Notes: generated by a model not told the origin, from the letters alone. Positions 49,390 through 61,766 are shown, counted from the first letter of the stretch. The stretch is 64,000 nucleotides of DNA from Artocarpus heterophyllus (GCA_025403435.1 CM046348.1:13072064-13136063), one strand, 5' to 3'. A program made the numbers and translations.

Positions 49390-51046
49390 TTTCAATCTAC
49401 AATAAAGAATCATATACCAAACATAAGCAAACAAATATAATAATTTAGTAAGATAACACAATCATGTAAAAACATACAAATGTGTTTATGTGTCAAAACC
49501 TTGAAAATATCACAACCTTACAACGATAATTCCCAACTCAGAATTCAACAAGCTCCTAGGGGAGTCATGCCAAATTCAATCAGGAACACGGATCCCCTCC
49601 TGATTAATATATGCCATCCAGGACCCGTATGATCCAGCATATACTAATAATCGTTTCTTTGGCCATTAATTTTATTAACAGAGCTCCTAGGGGAGGTTAA
49701 TAATAAAATTAACGTGAGTGTATAACCACCGTTTTAATATTTTATCCATGATTTATAATCACCACCTAGGGGTGTGCAACCATAAATCATACTAAAATAC
49801 CTTATCCTTTCAGAGATCCAATCTGGTACATGATAGAAATCCCTTCCTAGGGGTTGGGACCATCATGTTCTTCCTAGGGACCAACGATGGAGGCCTTAGG
49901 TTCTCTCTTCGAAAACCTTCTCCCACTCAATCTTTTGAAGTCAAGGTTTTATTTTAAAATTATGCATGAACAATTTTAATATGAGCGGCACTCCCTATTC
50001 TATATGACATGTTATCAATATACATGGTAAATCATATTATAATGCAAACAAGCAAAGCAATCAAGCAAAGCTACAAGCATAATAATAATAATAACCGTAA
50101 TATTATGGTTCCACCCTAGAGAATAGAAAAAAAAACTAAGATTACAAGAGAATAATCGAGACATTTATCGATTCTTCATCCTTGAATCCTCAAGCTGTAT
50201 CCTTCTTCATGTAATATCCATCTTCAAGTCCTCAATCCCGTATGAATCGAACACTTCATATTTCCGGTCATATCCAAATTTAATGTTTCTCAGAATCGTC
50301 CCAAAAATAAAATTAAAACTGCACTGGAAAAATCGTACCTTTTCTGGACACCTGGCAGCTCTCGGTCGGCAGGCCGATTTGCGTGATCGGTCTGCCGATC
50401 ATGGTGGTTTGGCCTGCCGAACATGAAGGTTCGGCCTGCCGGCAGAGCACCAAAATTTCTGCCCCACTGTCGGCCTGCCGGACCGTACGTCCGGCCTGCC
50501 AATCTGTGACCTTCGGCCGGCCAAACTGTGAGGTCCGGCATGCCGACCGAGCAGAAAACCCACAATCCAGAAAATACAATTTTAATGCAATTCATCAATT
50601 TTATTTTCAACAATTCAAAAACATAAAATTAGAGACTCAGGAAATACCTGGAGGCGCCATCATCAATCTTTAAGTTCCGACTTCTCATTCCGTCTTCTCC
50701 GAATAATTATTTAATTACAAAATTCTTACAAATTAAAAATTAAATAATAATTCCTAGACGGAGATGATAGTCCGCCATCTAATTACATGAAAAACCTAGA
50801 TACACATTCTAACCTCTAAGGAACCATAACCGGTATTAATTAATTAATAAATAATTAAACAACAATTTAATCAACCATAATTAATTAATAAACATTCACC
50901 ATATAATCCATGACAACATATATATTATATAGAAACCTAGAGTGCCATCTCTCTATAAAATTTAATTCAAGCATTGGAGAGATTAAGATCACAAAATTTA
51001 TGCATATAACATGATCACAAACTTGCAAATTTATGTAAAAACCTCG
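49390..51046 (-). other. Copia leader (5' untranslated region) with palindrome array
   Basis: Non-coding region between primer-binding site and gag. It contains eight copies of a 12-bp near-palindrome of the form YCGGCNDGCCRR between 50366 and 50546, starting at 50366, 50387, 50409, 50431, 50470, 50491, 50513 and 50535. Spacing is 21-22 bp, with one gap of 39. The same motif recurs in both LTRs. Short frames here are not genes. Confidence 0.8.
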
Positions 51047-51058
51047 GCTCTGATACCA
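51047..51058 (-). promoter_or_regulatory. Primer-binding site (initiator Met tRNA)
   Basis: TGGTATCAGAGC on the minus strand, two bases inside the 5' LTR border, is the standard plant copia site where the 3' end of initiator methionine tRNA primes minus-strand synthesis. Confidence 0.9.
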
Positions 51059-51060
51059 AT

Positions 51061-53089
51061 TGTTGGAAACAAAGTGCGCAGCGGAATTTTAAAATTTTTC
51101 ATCAGAGTATTTTCCAAAACACAAGTTTGACATGTTATATGTATAAATTAAACAGATCTTACTAACCTCAGTGTGCCGAAGAACCTCCGCGACCTGTGTA
51201 GAGAAGTAACGTTCCAGAAGAGCCTCAACCAACTGGTCTTCTTTGCTATTCTCTATCCACAACCGGAGTGAGTGTGGGCTCACACATACAGCTCTTCCAC
51301 CGGTGACTCTCCTTCCAACCAATAGAGAGAACCCAAAGCTAGTGTTCGTGATTTGTGAACAAAAGCTCTTAGGGAGTTTTCAGATGCTCACTAGAAGAGT
51401 ATCACTCTTAATCTCTCAAATTGATCTAAGTAAATCATTAGACTCACTCCCTTTTTATACCTATTGGTCATTGGGGTCAGTCCACTATCAGATTAGGTCT
51501 CAAAAATCGAAACAGAATCAAGTTCGGATCAATATCTGATAAGATACGCGTGAAAAATGCGTAATCTTAACTGTCGCGGTCGGCATGCCGAACTGTGTGA
51601 TAGGCCGAACTGGCCAGTTCGGCAGGCCGAACTTTCTGATAGGCAGGCCGAACTGCCGAGAAAAAATCTCCGCGAATCTTTTATTTTCCACCCGAGATTC
51701 TAATGGATAAAGTCTCAGTTTTGATTCAAATAGCCCAATAGAAAAGATATCTGATCAAAACAAACTTTATCAAGATAATCTCTAAGAAAATAAATCAATT
51801 CACAATAATTCTACAAGTTTATCTTGTTCTAATTGTCCAAAATTAAAACAACCGATAAACAGACAAGAATTATCCGAACGCCATAATTCAACAAGTTCAT
51901 CTTGAACTAATTTCTTACATAATTAATTCAACCGATAAACAGACATGAATTATTTGATTCTTATAAATTTTAAACCAATCTGATAAATCCGACATAAGTC
52001 ACCAATTATTGGAAAAGCACGCCGTGTCGTTACAGGATTTTGTGAGCTAGCAAAGGGGACCAAAATGGACCTATAAAGTTCAAGCTCATGATAATTATGA
52101 AACCCAATATCCCAGATATACATTTCACAATTATCAACTCCAACGCTACTCCACTAAAAGCTTGGAGCTGCACTCTCGAACTTTATAGAATTACGAAGCT
52201 CGTGTAGCTAAGTCTCCATGACATATCATAGTGTATCGCATCCCCATATGATCATCCATAACCGGCTTAAGGACAAGTTCTGTCTTACCTTCCCGATTAT
52301 TTTTATCTTACGTTCCATTATCTCACCATTAGAAAACTTACCATCCAAAGATAGTACACCATTCGGTTACACCTATGTATCCAAATGGTTGAGCGCTCTA
52401 GTTTTCCAATTACAGGACAACGCATATAAGAGGATATCATTACTCCTAAAGAGGAGCTATGGATTCCATATCTATGAATAACAAGTCTACGTTATCAAGA
52501 GTCATGCCTCCAACGTACCGGCATGCATGCCACTATAGAGATGTGGGAGTCACCCATTGGTACATCAAAAGACACAAGTCGAGACAACGAGCCCATTATT
52601 CATCTCAGGATTAAGATACAATACAAATGATTGTCTAAAGTGAATCGATTTGCCAAGACAGAATTATTAATCCAAATCAATTCACTTTATGTCCCGATCC
52701 AACACATCGTCACCTATGACAACGTGCCAATGTTTCTATTCATGGAGTCCAACTCCGATGGCCAAGACAAACCATCTCCCAAAAGGGATATAGACAACAT
52801 AACAATCTTTACATGAATAAAGCGCCCAACTTTATTCCCTCGATTGCGGATCATATATTTTAGACCATCACCTTAAGAGTCGTGTCTACTGCATAATCAT
52901 CCCATCATATGCCCAACTCTTAAGGTTTAGACTGACAGTCTCAGACTACTGTTTGCTTATCATACATTCAACAAATATGAACGTAAAGAGGACAATATTT
53001 GGTATATATAAATGAATAAATTCTTTATTGATAAAAATGTCTCCAAAAACGTATTACATTTTTACTCCTTAGAGCATACATGTCTAACA
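51061..53089 (-). repeat. 5' LTR of the large copia element (2029 bp)
   Basis: Nearly identical to 43411-45420. The length difference is mainly an 18-bp insertion at about 51601-51620 that interrupts the palindrome series (motifs at 51580, 51619 and 51640). As 5' LTR it should contain the element's promoter, toward the 53089 side. Confidence 0.95.
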
Positions 53090-53094
53090 CCCCC

Positions 53095-53661
53095 TGTCTC
53101 GAATCTGATCCCAACCTTGAACTTGAATCCCAATCTTGCTCTTAATCCCAACCCCGAATCCCATCCCTAACCCTGAATGCAAATCTCAACCCATACCACA
53201 ATTCTGAATCTCGATCTCAACCTTGGTCTCAAATCTTAACCTCGACCCTAGTCTCGAATCTTGACACCAAACTCGAATCTCGACTGCGACCTTGGTCTTG
53301 AATCCCAACTTCGACCCAACCCTAGACCCTAGTCCTAAATCCTGACCCCGGACCCTGGTCCCAAATCCTGTCCTTAAATCTCAATCTTGAATCTCGACCC
53401 TGACCTTAGTCTTGAATCCTGATCATAGATCTTGGTCTTGAATCTCATTTTAAAACTTCTTTTATGTGAATTTAATATTTATTAATACACACTTTTGGTT
53501 TATATTATACAATCCGGTTTAATATAGAGGTTTTTAGTCGTATTTGATATCACGACTTATATTGTATTAATTTTTATTTCGTATTAAATAGTACAATACA
53601 TGGATGTCAACAAACATTGTGTTATTTTTAAATAATACAATACGAAGTGTCAAACATGTCC
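53095..53661. mobile_element. PIF/Harbinger-like foldback element, right segment
   Basis: Continuation of the C-rich minisatellite arm (to about 53445), then an AT-rich zone with inverted GTATTGTATT-like motifs, then the right terminal repeat GTGTCAAACATGTCC (53647-53661) and TTA. It mirrors the left segment starting at 41566. Confidence 0.72.
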
Positions 53662-54024
53662 TTATGGGGCGTTTGGCATGCAGTAATTAGTAGGAATTAT
53701 ATTCCCAGGGAAATGATTGCAGGGAATATGATTCCCAAGAACCAATATTATCATGTTTTGTTGTACATAGAAATCTTCTATTAAATTTCTAAGAATAATA
53801 TATTACTGTGTTTGGTTGTACATAGGAATCTTCTATTAGATGTCCTTATGGGGCGTTTGGCATGCAATAATTAGTAGGAATTATATTCCCGGGAAAATGA
53901 TTGCAGGGAATATGATTCCCAAGAACCAATATTATCACGTTTTGTTGTACATAAAAATCTTCTATTAGATTTCTAAGAATAATATATTACTGTGTTTGGT
54001 TGTACATAGGAATCTTATATAATT
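53657..54024. repeat. Tandem duplication of 184 bp across an element junction
   Basis: Units start TGTCCTTATGGGGCGTTTGG at 53657 and 53841 and are near-identical through 'tgtttggttgtacataggaatctt'. Each unit holds the last bases of the foldback element, the shared TTA and the first about 175 bp of the next Tourist-like element. Confidence 0.85.
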
Positions 54025-55309
54025 GACAAAATAATTTATAGTATTAATATTAAATGTATCAATATAATATATTAGTACTAATATTAAATAATAATAATAT
54101 AAATATGAATAATAAAATAATATTATATATATAATTTAGCATTAATATTGCTATGAATATTAATGTTATTATTATCATTATTATTAAATTATTTTATTTT
54201 AATATAATACTTTCTTTATATTATATAAAAATATTAATTTATGATAATCATAGAATTATTATTTAACAATATATTAATACTAAAATGTTGTATATAATAT
54301 ATAATATATTGATATGAATATAAATAATAATAAAAAATAATTCTTAATAATATATTATTATTTATATTAATATTAACATTAAATAAAAATATTGTTATAA
54401 ACAATATTAAACATATTTAGTTATATTTTATATTTATAATTACTATAATAGTATTTGTATAATTTAATATTGATATTACTATGAATATTAATATTATACT
54501 ATTCATATTGATATTATATTATTATGTTTTTATTATTGTTAATGTTATTATTATCTTTATTATTAAATTATAATTTTATATTGATATAATACTTATATCT
54601 ATATCATATATTAATATTAATTTATAATAATAGTATGAAATTATTTTATTTATTATTATAGTATTTATATATATATATTATTTTTAAATATTAATTAATA
54701 ATATATATTATATTTATATATTGTATATATAATATATTATATATTATTATTATTATTATTGTTAATGTTATTATTATCCTTATTATCAAATTATTATTTT
54801 ATATTGATATAATTTTTATATTTATATTGTATAAAAATATTAATTTAGAATAATATTATTACTACAATAATTTAATAATAATATAATTATTTTAAAATAT
54901 TATAGATAATATATATTATGATTAATAATATATAATATATGGATATGAATATAAATAATAATAAAAATATAATTTTTTATAGTGTATTGTTATTTTATAT
55001 AATATTAACATCAAATAATAATATTAAGTTCTAATAATATTATAAATATTTAGTATTTTTTATGTTATATTATATTATATATTTATCATTATCATCATGG
55101 AAAAAAAGGAAAGATTTTCATAGTTTTAAGATTCCCAAGAATATGAATATCACTATGTTGGGTGGGATTCAGATTACCCAAAATACGGTAATCTAAATCC
55201 CATGGGAATGAGTTTTTTAAAAATCCAAAACTCAGAATTCTTATACCAAACATGGAAATCTGTAAGATTTCTATTCCCACCTTAAGATTACTACATACCA
55301 AATGCCCCC
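53665..55309. mobile_element. Tourist-like (PIF/Harbinger) element
   Basis: TTA at 53662-53664 and 55310-55312 flanks inverted ends TGGGGCGTTTGGCATGCAGT and GGGGGCATTTGGTATGTAGT (reverse complement of right). The subterminal zones also pair: GGAATATGATTCCCAAGAA near the left, and CCCAAGAATATGAATATCA and GGTGGGAATAGAAAT near the right. The middle (about 54025-55080) is almost pure A/T with no coding capacity. Confidence 0.75.
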
Positions 55310-55312
55310 TTA

Positions 55313-56680
55313 TAGTAATGTGTAACAACCGTCACAACTAAACTTCAAAAGACTTGGTGATTATCATACTACTTACATTCTTAAAAAAAAAAAAAAAAAT
55401 ACTAGTTAGGTATTGATGTTTGGCAGACATCATATGATCCAACCTTTTAGAGTGTGTTTGGCAACGCAGTTGAAATCAAAAGTTAAAATGATATTATTGA
55501 AGCATGTAAGAGCTTTATTTTGTAGCTTGCTTTGTTTATTACTATAGTATATGAGAGCTTTACACTGTAGCAATTAGAACAGTATTTTCTGAACGACATT
55601 GCCAAACACTCCTCATTTCATTAAACAGATAAATTTTAGGGTTTTTAGCACTGTTATTCCCTGAATTTATTGTATATTAGTAATTTGTTCCATGAACTTT
55701 TAATTTTAGCAAGTTACACCCTAAACTTGCTAATTTGTAGCAAATCACCCCTATTGATAGCAACTTTAGTTTTTTGACCGAAATTGACATTCGATTTTCA
55801 CATAAGTCGTTAATTAAGAGTATAAATGGTCTCCTATTATGAATATTAGTCCAAATTTATATTTAAAAATAAGTTAATTCAAAATTTTCTATTTTGATAA
55901 AAACTTAAGTAAAGATACTAACCACAATAAATATGGTTAAAATACATAAAATGATCATTTACGTCATTAATCAACTATTCATGTGCAATTTACATATCAA
56001 TTTTAATTAAAAAATAATATTATTATCAATAGGGGTAATTTGCTACATATTTATAAATTCAGAGGTGTACCTTGTCAAAATTAAAAATTCATAAAACAAT
56101 TACTAATATGCAATAAGTTCATGAGACAATAGTACAAAAAATCCTAAATTTTATACCATAATACTTGTCATGCTTTTGTACTAAACTAATCGATCATTTG
56201 TTTGGATGAAAGGCAGCCTTGACGCTGAATTCATTATCATCGGCATTATAAATATCTATCCCTTACTTGCTTGTTTGTTTGTTGTTTTTATTGCATTCGG
56301 TCAGCCAAGTTACGTAGATCAAAATTTAAGCACAGAAAACTAAAGTGAAGAGATAAACTAATCCCAAAGACTCAATCAAAGACAGGGGGTGGGGGGTGTG
56401 GGGTGGGGTTGTTCTTTAAGCGTATCCTCTCTCATCTTGTCTTTCTAAATTGTTTCAAAAATAAATTATGTTTGGCAAATGAGTTCAAACTCATGAGCTT
56501 AAATAATAAAGAGTATAAAACTTTCACACGCTTTAATATAAAGCAAAAATATAGTACAATATAAAGTGCTAACGTGCTTGAGTGCCGAACACTTTGGCAC
56601 ACCAAGTTTCTGATGAGACAAAAACGCAATTTCTAGTCATGTCATAAATATGAATATATAATCCACACACTTCTATGGTG
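55313..56680. other. Intergenic DNA with small repeats
   Basis: No gene is supported. Contains MITE family B copy 1 and a short G-rich stretch near 56384-56410. Confidence 0.5.
55450..55611. mobile_element. Short MITE, family B copy 1
   Basis: The ends GAGTGTGTTTGGCAACGCAG and GAGTGTTTGGCAATGTCG (reverse complement of right) are inverted repeats. The interior has paired 'gagcttta' and 'ctgtagca' phrases. Confidence 0.55.
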
Positions 56681-56828
56681 TTTGACAATGTAGATTGAAA
56701 CCAAAATTTTTGGTTGGTAAAAGCATAAAGCTCTCATATGCCACAGCATCAAGAAAAAGTTAGCTACAATGTAAAACTCTCAATGCTATAGTGTTTTCAA
56801 CAAAAATTGGTTCCAACCAAACACCCTA
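56674..56828. mobile_element. Short MITE, family B copy 2
   Basis: The ends CTATGGTGTTTGACAATGTAG and ATAGGGTGTTTGGTTGGAAC (reverse complement of right) form an inverted repeat. The interior has 'aagctctcatatgccacagc', the complement of the phrase in copy 1. Confidence 0.5.
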
Positions 56829-57143
56829 TTCATGTCACGCGATATTTTCAGTAGAAACTACTTTCATTACAAGAATCTCCATTAACAAATTTAGCCACAA
56901 AAATGGTGGTTATTAAATTAAATTCTGACATACAAGACTGCAATTGTAGGAAAAACAAAACTTGATCTTAAAACTAGCTCAAATCTAGTACATAATTGCA
57001 GGATCAGATGGCCAGTACAGGATATGCCAAAAACCAAATGACCTATGTTATAACTTATTTTTCTAAAAAATAAAAGACAAAAATTGCAATCGACACTCAT
57101 TGCAAGGACTTGTATCTGGAGCGCCTTTGCAAATTAAACAGCC

Positions 57144-60100
57144 TCAGGGCGTTTCTGGCCTGCAAATTAGATAATTGTTAGTGACATTACAGCAAAGCTG
57201 GCCTCGTGTTCGACAAAATTGCGGAACAGTTTATTGTCGTGCAGCATCTAGGAATGTCAGCGCAAAATGTAAACTGTTCCTCCGAGTCCGTCACGCAAAG
57301 AAAAGTAGGTTAGAAGCATTAAAGATCCAAGAACAATAGGTAGAATATAGACTACCATAAGAAAGGAATTTGAACAGGTTATTTTTATGGCAATGGAAGG
57401 GGCGTAATTCATTACAGATAAAAAAGAAAAAAAAAGTTTGTGGCACCAGCGCCATATTGATCGGTGTATAATAAATTATGATGGATCATGTATAATCATG
57501 AAAACTACTAGAATACGAACAACACATTAGAAGTTCACAAAATCAACGGAAAAATAAATTTGAACAGAAAGTCACTGAAATTCATGTTAAGATGCAAGAG
57601 AGTTTCTACCGTTGAATTCCTTCTCCGACTTCCATCCTGAAAAAGTTTGCAATCTTAACAGGCGATCCAACTTCTTTAGATAGACTGTCCAACAATGTCT
57701 GCAGAAAAAAAAAAAGAGCGTCAATCACCAAATGCACAGGATAGGTTAGAAACACAAACTCACAAACACATGCATGAGTCCACATGGAGTTTCTCTCCTG
57801 CAATTTTTTTTTTTAATATAAATAGAAACACACCATAATCTATAAATTACTAAAACGAATCCGGCTGATCAAGATGCATGCTTATAGTATGTAGAAACTT
57901 CACATCGAGCAATAGAATTCACAGGGAAACATGGCAGCCCTTTCACTAGTTTAGATACCTTGATGTTAATTGAATCATTCAGAAAAAACTTCTGCTCCAA
58001 AAGAACAACGTCCTCGTAATATTTGCGCAAGCGACCTTCTACCATTTTTTCTATGGCTGCTTGAGGCTTTCCAGAACTTTCAGCCTATAGAAAAGAAAAG
58101 TATATATCATAGAAGTTTTAAAAGTACAAAAAGAAAAAGAATACAAGTATGCCCGTTACAATTAAACAATATATAGAAGACGAATGTAAAAACTATTTGC
58201 ATCAGCTTTCCCCTTCAAAGAAGGAAAGGGACAATATGACAACTGCCAAAGGCACAACACAATACATTGACAGAGAATGTAGATCCTTTTGATGGCCTCA
58301 AATTGATAAAGAATTAGGATATCCTGTAATGTCTTCAGGATTGGTGTTAAGATAATTAACTGAAACTGTTATTATTTATTGTTATTTTTTTCTAAAATAA
58401 TGTACTGAGCACCATAAGTAGTCCAGTACATAACCACGAAAAAAAAAAACTAAAAACAAAAAAAAGAATTCTATAATGGCAGCCAAAAAAAAGTATGTGA
58501 GCCTGCATATTCCTTCCTCACCAATTAGTTTCAAATCTAGGCTTTGAAAATCATATTAATTTTTGCTAGTCTTGGTTCGTAGTTTAAACCACAATTCAAA
58601 CCTCTTTGTTACAGTGTTTTCTCTTATAAAAATTTGAATTTATGTTCAAAACACATGACCGAAACGGGCCCTTTGTCTAGAGCACAGAACCAATCATAGA
58701 GTTAAATGGACACCGTTAGTTACCTGAGACTTAAGAATTTCGCGCTCATTCTCTAACGCATCTGAAGAAACAAGTTCCTTAGTCAGAAATAGAGGCTTTT
58801 CTGCCACTATATGCATAGCCACTTGTGATCCAATCTCTTGAAGAGCTTCCGATTGAAGATTTCCATCCTCTACTTCAAGAGATAAAACTCCAGCAATCCG
58901 ACCCAAACCTTTTGAAATAAAAGCCTAATAAATGCCAGTGCAAATATATGATTTTTTAAAGCTGCAATCTTCTCAGGTAGTCAATTGCTTGTTGCCTTAT
59001 CAACTTAGGACCAAGACACCAAGTTATTACAATTTCTGACCTATCTGCATACTAGTGAAATGCACGTAAATGAACTACATTTGACATTTGAGATAACTAC
59101 CTGGCTGGGGACTTGCATGAAGGTAGGTCGAGATAACACCATTTGAAGATGCAGATATCACAAAGCCCCTTCTCAGTTTAACATTTTCACCCATGATTGC
59201 AGCCACTTCAGTAATTGCATTTTGAACAGTTGTTTCTCCAGAAAGTTTTTGATGTTCAAGGTCTAACGTCAGCTCCTGGTAGGAATAAAATTATTTTAAC
59301 CAGCTCTCCAGAAACCAATTTCAGTTAAGGTTCAAAAGTTGCTTGAAGTCAAATCAAATGTCAATAAAAAAGGACAATTACCTAAAAACCTTGCTTGGGA
59401 CAAACAACAGCTATTCTGTTTATTTTACATATTCATTCAAAGGATACAGAGTAAATTCCAAGGGAAACAACAATATTATCCAAATTCCAGATATAAAGAG
59501 AAGTCACAAGCAGCAAATGATTTTTGGCATACTTTGATTTATTTTTATTTTTATTTTTATTTTTTGTTTTCTCGTTCCTTTTTCTTGGGTTCTTCATTGG
59601 CAATATTTAAGGTTTTCTGGTCCATTGTACTTGTAGTAGCAACTGTTTCCCTTTTGAAGGTTCTTTTCCTTTGCCAGTGAAAATGAGAACAAAATCAGAG
59701 ATGAAGCAACCAGAAAATATGGTCTTGTTATCCTTTAATTTATATGACATTCTCCATCCTCAAGAGTTGAGAAAATTGAAGAAGAAACAGTACATCAGGA
59801 AGAAAAAAGGAAAATAAAAGATAAGAGTTTCAAGGAATAAAAGATAGAGTTTCAAGGACTCCAAAACCTCCAGGGTCTGACGCCAAAATTAATAACCAGC
59901 CAAAAGACAAATTGTACCAGCAGCCCTTAAAGTCCCTTGCTCTAACAAACTCACTAACCGACAGCACATCTCAGCACCCTAAGTTCCCAAGATTACACTT
60001 CCCTCCCCCACAACCTGTCTATTACCCCTCTCGCCCCTCCTAGCATACACAAACTTGAGTGGAGTCCTAACAGAAGCACACAACAATCAAAGTATGGTTC

Positions 60101-61389
60101 CAAACTATGATCAAATTGATGCTCTTATTTTGCCACTGTCCGTAATTACAGAAAGTTAAAATTGTTGTAGTAACAGCTTCTCGACCAAACTTTCTCATGC
60201 TAATGAACAAATAAGCATTGTCATGTGGGATGCGAAATTATGTCTCTTTTTGACAAAATATAGGCAAGGAAGTCGCAAAAAAAAAAAGGGGACAACAATT
60301 TACCTCCAAATGCTCAGGTCCAAAAGGAAGGACCTCAGAAGATGGCTGAGAAGAATTGCCAACTAGCAAAGCCCGCTTTGCCAAAGCTAAAGCCTGTACT
60401 GACAATGAAAGGAAAGTCCAAAATTATGAGCCTAGAAAACCTTAAGTTTGTAATCCTTGAGATAAAGACAAAATAGGTATTAATAGATAAAAAAAAAAGA
60501 GTTCATGCATGTTATGAATTTACTGGTCCAGCATAAGTAAAATTATCCAGTAGATACTCATCAGGACTCTGATAAGGATTCTAATTGCTTCCTTTTCTTT
60601 TATTTCTGAATTTGAAAGATGTTTTCAGCTGTTTAGTTGTCAGTTTCTGGTTCTCGTTTTCTAGAATATTCCATGCTCACTTTTCTACTATACTGTTTGC
60701 AGTATCAATAAAATTTGCTTCTGGTAAAAAGAGAAATATAACAATGATTCTAACTACAACAAAAACAACTGTCAAAAAGTGATGGTATTAGTTACACTAA
60801 CCAAGCACTGAAATATTTCATTCCTAGCAACAAAGTCAGTCTCACAGTTGAGTTCAACAAGAGCAGCTTTGCTCTCATTCTGCGCCAACGCAAGCAATCC
60901 CTCTGCAGCGGTACGTGACGACTTCTTCGACGCCAATGCTTTCCCTCTTTTCCTCAACTCCTTCTGTGCAGCCTCTACATTTATAAAGTCAAACTTTTTA
61001 CAACAATAAACAAGTACCACGTTAACAAAACAAACAAAAATTCAAGGGCAAAAGGGGTCTAGACCAATGTCCCAATTGCAATCAACGAGAGCAGCCTTGA
61101 CGTCTTTGATAGGAGCACTTGTCCTTTCCCTCAGCTGCTTTACGAGACCCACCTGGTCAACAGTTAAACCTTGAGAACCGAAATTTCTTTGGGAAAAAAA
61201 AGACCCAAATGGCTTATCAGCGAGAAATGAGATTTGGGTTTCTGTGGTTGGCGCTAAAGAACCCCTTTTGGAAGCCCAAGTTGAAAACTTGCGCCGAGAA
61301 TTAAAGCTGCTACTATTACTGCTACTACTCAAGATCCTGTTGTAGAGGAGAGTTTCAAGAGACCGCCTTGAACCAACGCGGAAAGCCAT
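57144..61389 (-). CDS. EFTS: Mitochondrial elongation factor Ts (EF-Ts)
   Basis: Exons 61389-61065, 60974-60802, 60393-60304, 59275-59101, 58908-58724, 58084-57959, 57698-57610 and a proposed short last exon 57159-57144 give 392 aa. EF-Ts exchanges GDP for GTP on EF-Tu in organellar translation. The first about 60 residues are Arg/Ser-rich with almost no acidic residues ([31 protein letters not shown]), a mitochondrial presequence. Next come the UBA-like domain ([34 protein letters not shown]), the EF-Tu contact region with [10 protein letters not shown], and the two dimerisation/core repeats, ending [23 protein letters not shown]. If the last intron is not spliced, translation stops at 57606 (388 aa); splicing adds PETP. 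Length fits plant mitochondrial EF-Ts. Confidence 0.95.
58566..58673. mobile_element. Short MITE, family A copy 3, in EF-Ts intron 5
   Basis: Shares the family A core (TTTGTTACAGTGTTTTCTCT..AAAAATTTGAATTT). The right end reads AAAGGGCCCGTTTCGGTC in reverse complement. The left end (AGTCTTGGTTCGTAGTTTAA) is degraded. It lies within an intron, away from the splice sites. Confidence 0.5.
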
Positions 61390-61648
61390 TTCAATTCAAA
61401 ACCTAAGAAACATAGTGTAGTATAAGAAATCCAATAACCAAAGAGTTTCAGCTTTTTTTTTTTTTTTAATTTCGTTTTCTCAGTTAGTTGTGTGGGCAAA
61501 TAAACCATGTGAAGATGTTCTCAATAAAAAAAAAAAAAGGCAAATACAATGATCTTGAGACTTACTTGGACTTATTATAAAAGATCCTGCGAATGAATGA
61601 TAGGGAAGGAATGGAGAGAGAATGTGGAAGTCGCAACTAAAAGAAAGA

Positions 61649-61668
61649 GCTGCTGCTGCTGCTGCTGC
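61649..61668. repeat. (GCT)n microsatellite upstream of EF-Ts
   Basis: Six to seven GCT units about 260 bp before the EF-Ts start codon, probably in its 5' UTR or proximal promoter. On the transcribed strand it reads as GCA/CAG repeats. Confidence 0.8.
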
Positions 61669-61766
61669 GCCCTTAAACCCTTTGGTTGTCGAAAGCCGAA
61701 GTGGGGTTTTTGTTTCCCTAATAAATATTCGGCATACTTAACCGCATACTTGAAAATTGAAAAGGA

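Larger units (their letters stand above)
43411..53089 (-). mobile_element. Ty1/copia retrotransposon with 2-kb LTRs (9.7 kb)
   Basis: A structurally complete element reads on the minus strand: 5' LTR (53089-51061), primer-binding site (51058-51047, TGGTATCAGAGC, for initiator Met tRNA), a 1.7-kb leader, gag-pol (49389-45435), a PPT-like GTGGGAGA beside the 3' LTR (45420-43411), and a 5-bp duplication. By eye the LTRs differ at about 19 substitutions and two indels over 2.0 kb (about 1%), so insertion was recent. The protease-integrase-RT-RNase H order is copia. The long LTRs and RT type suggest the Tork/Angela/TAR group, which is an inference. Gag-pol is broken by several stops and shifts. 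Confidence 0.96.

Noticed and set aside
50366..50546. CRISPR array reading of the phased palindromes
   Set aside because: The repeats are only 12 bp, the spacers about 10 bp and related to each other, and the context is a plant retrotransposon.
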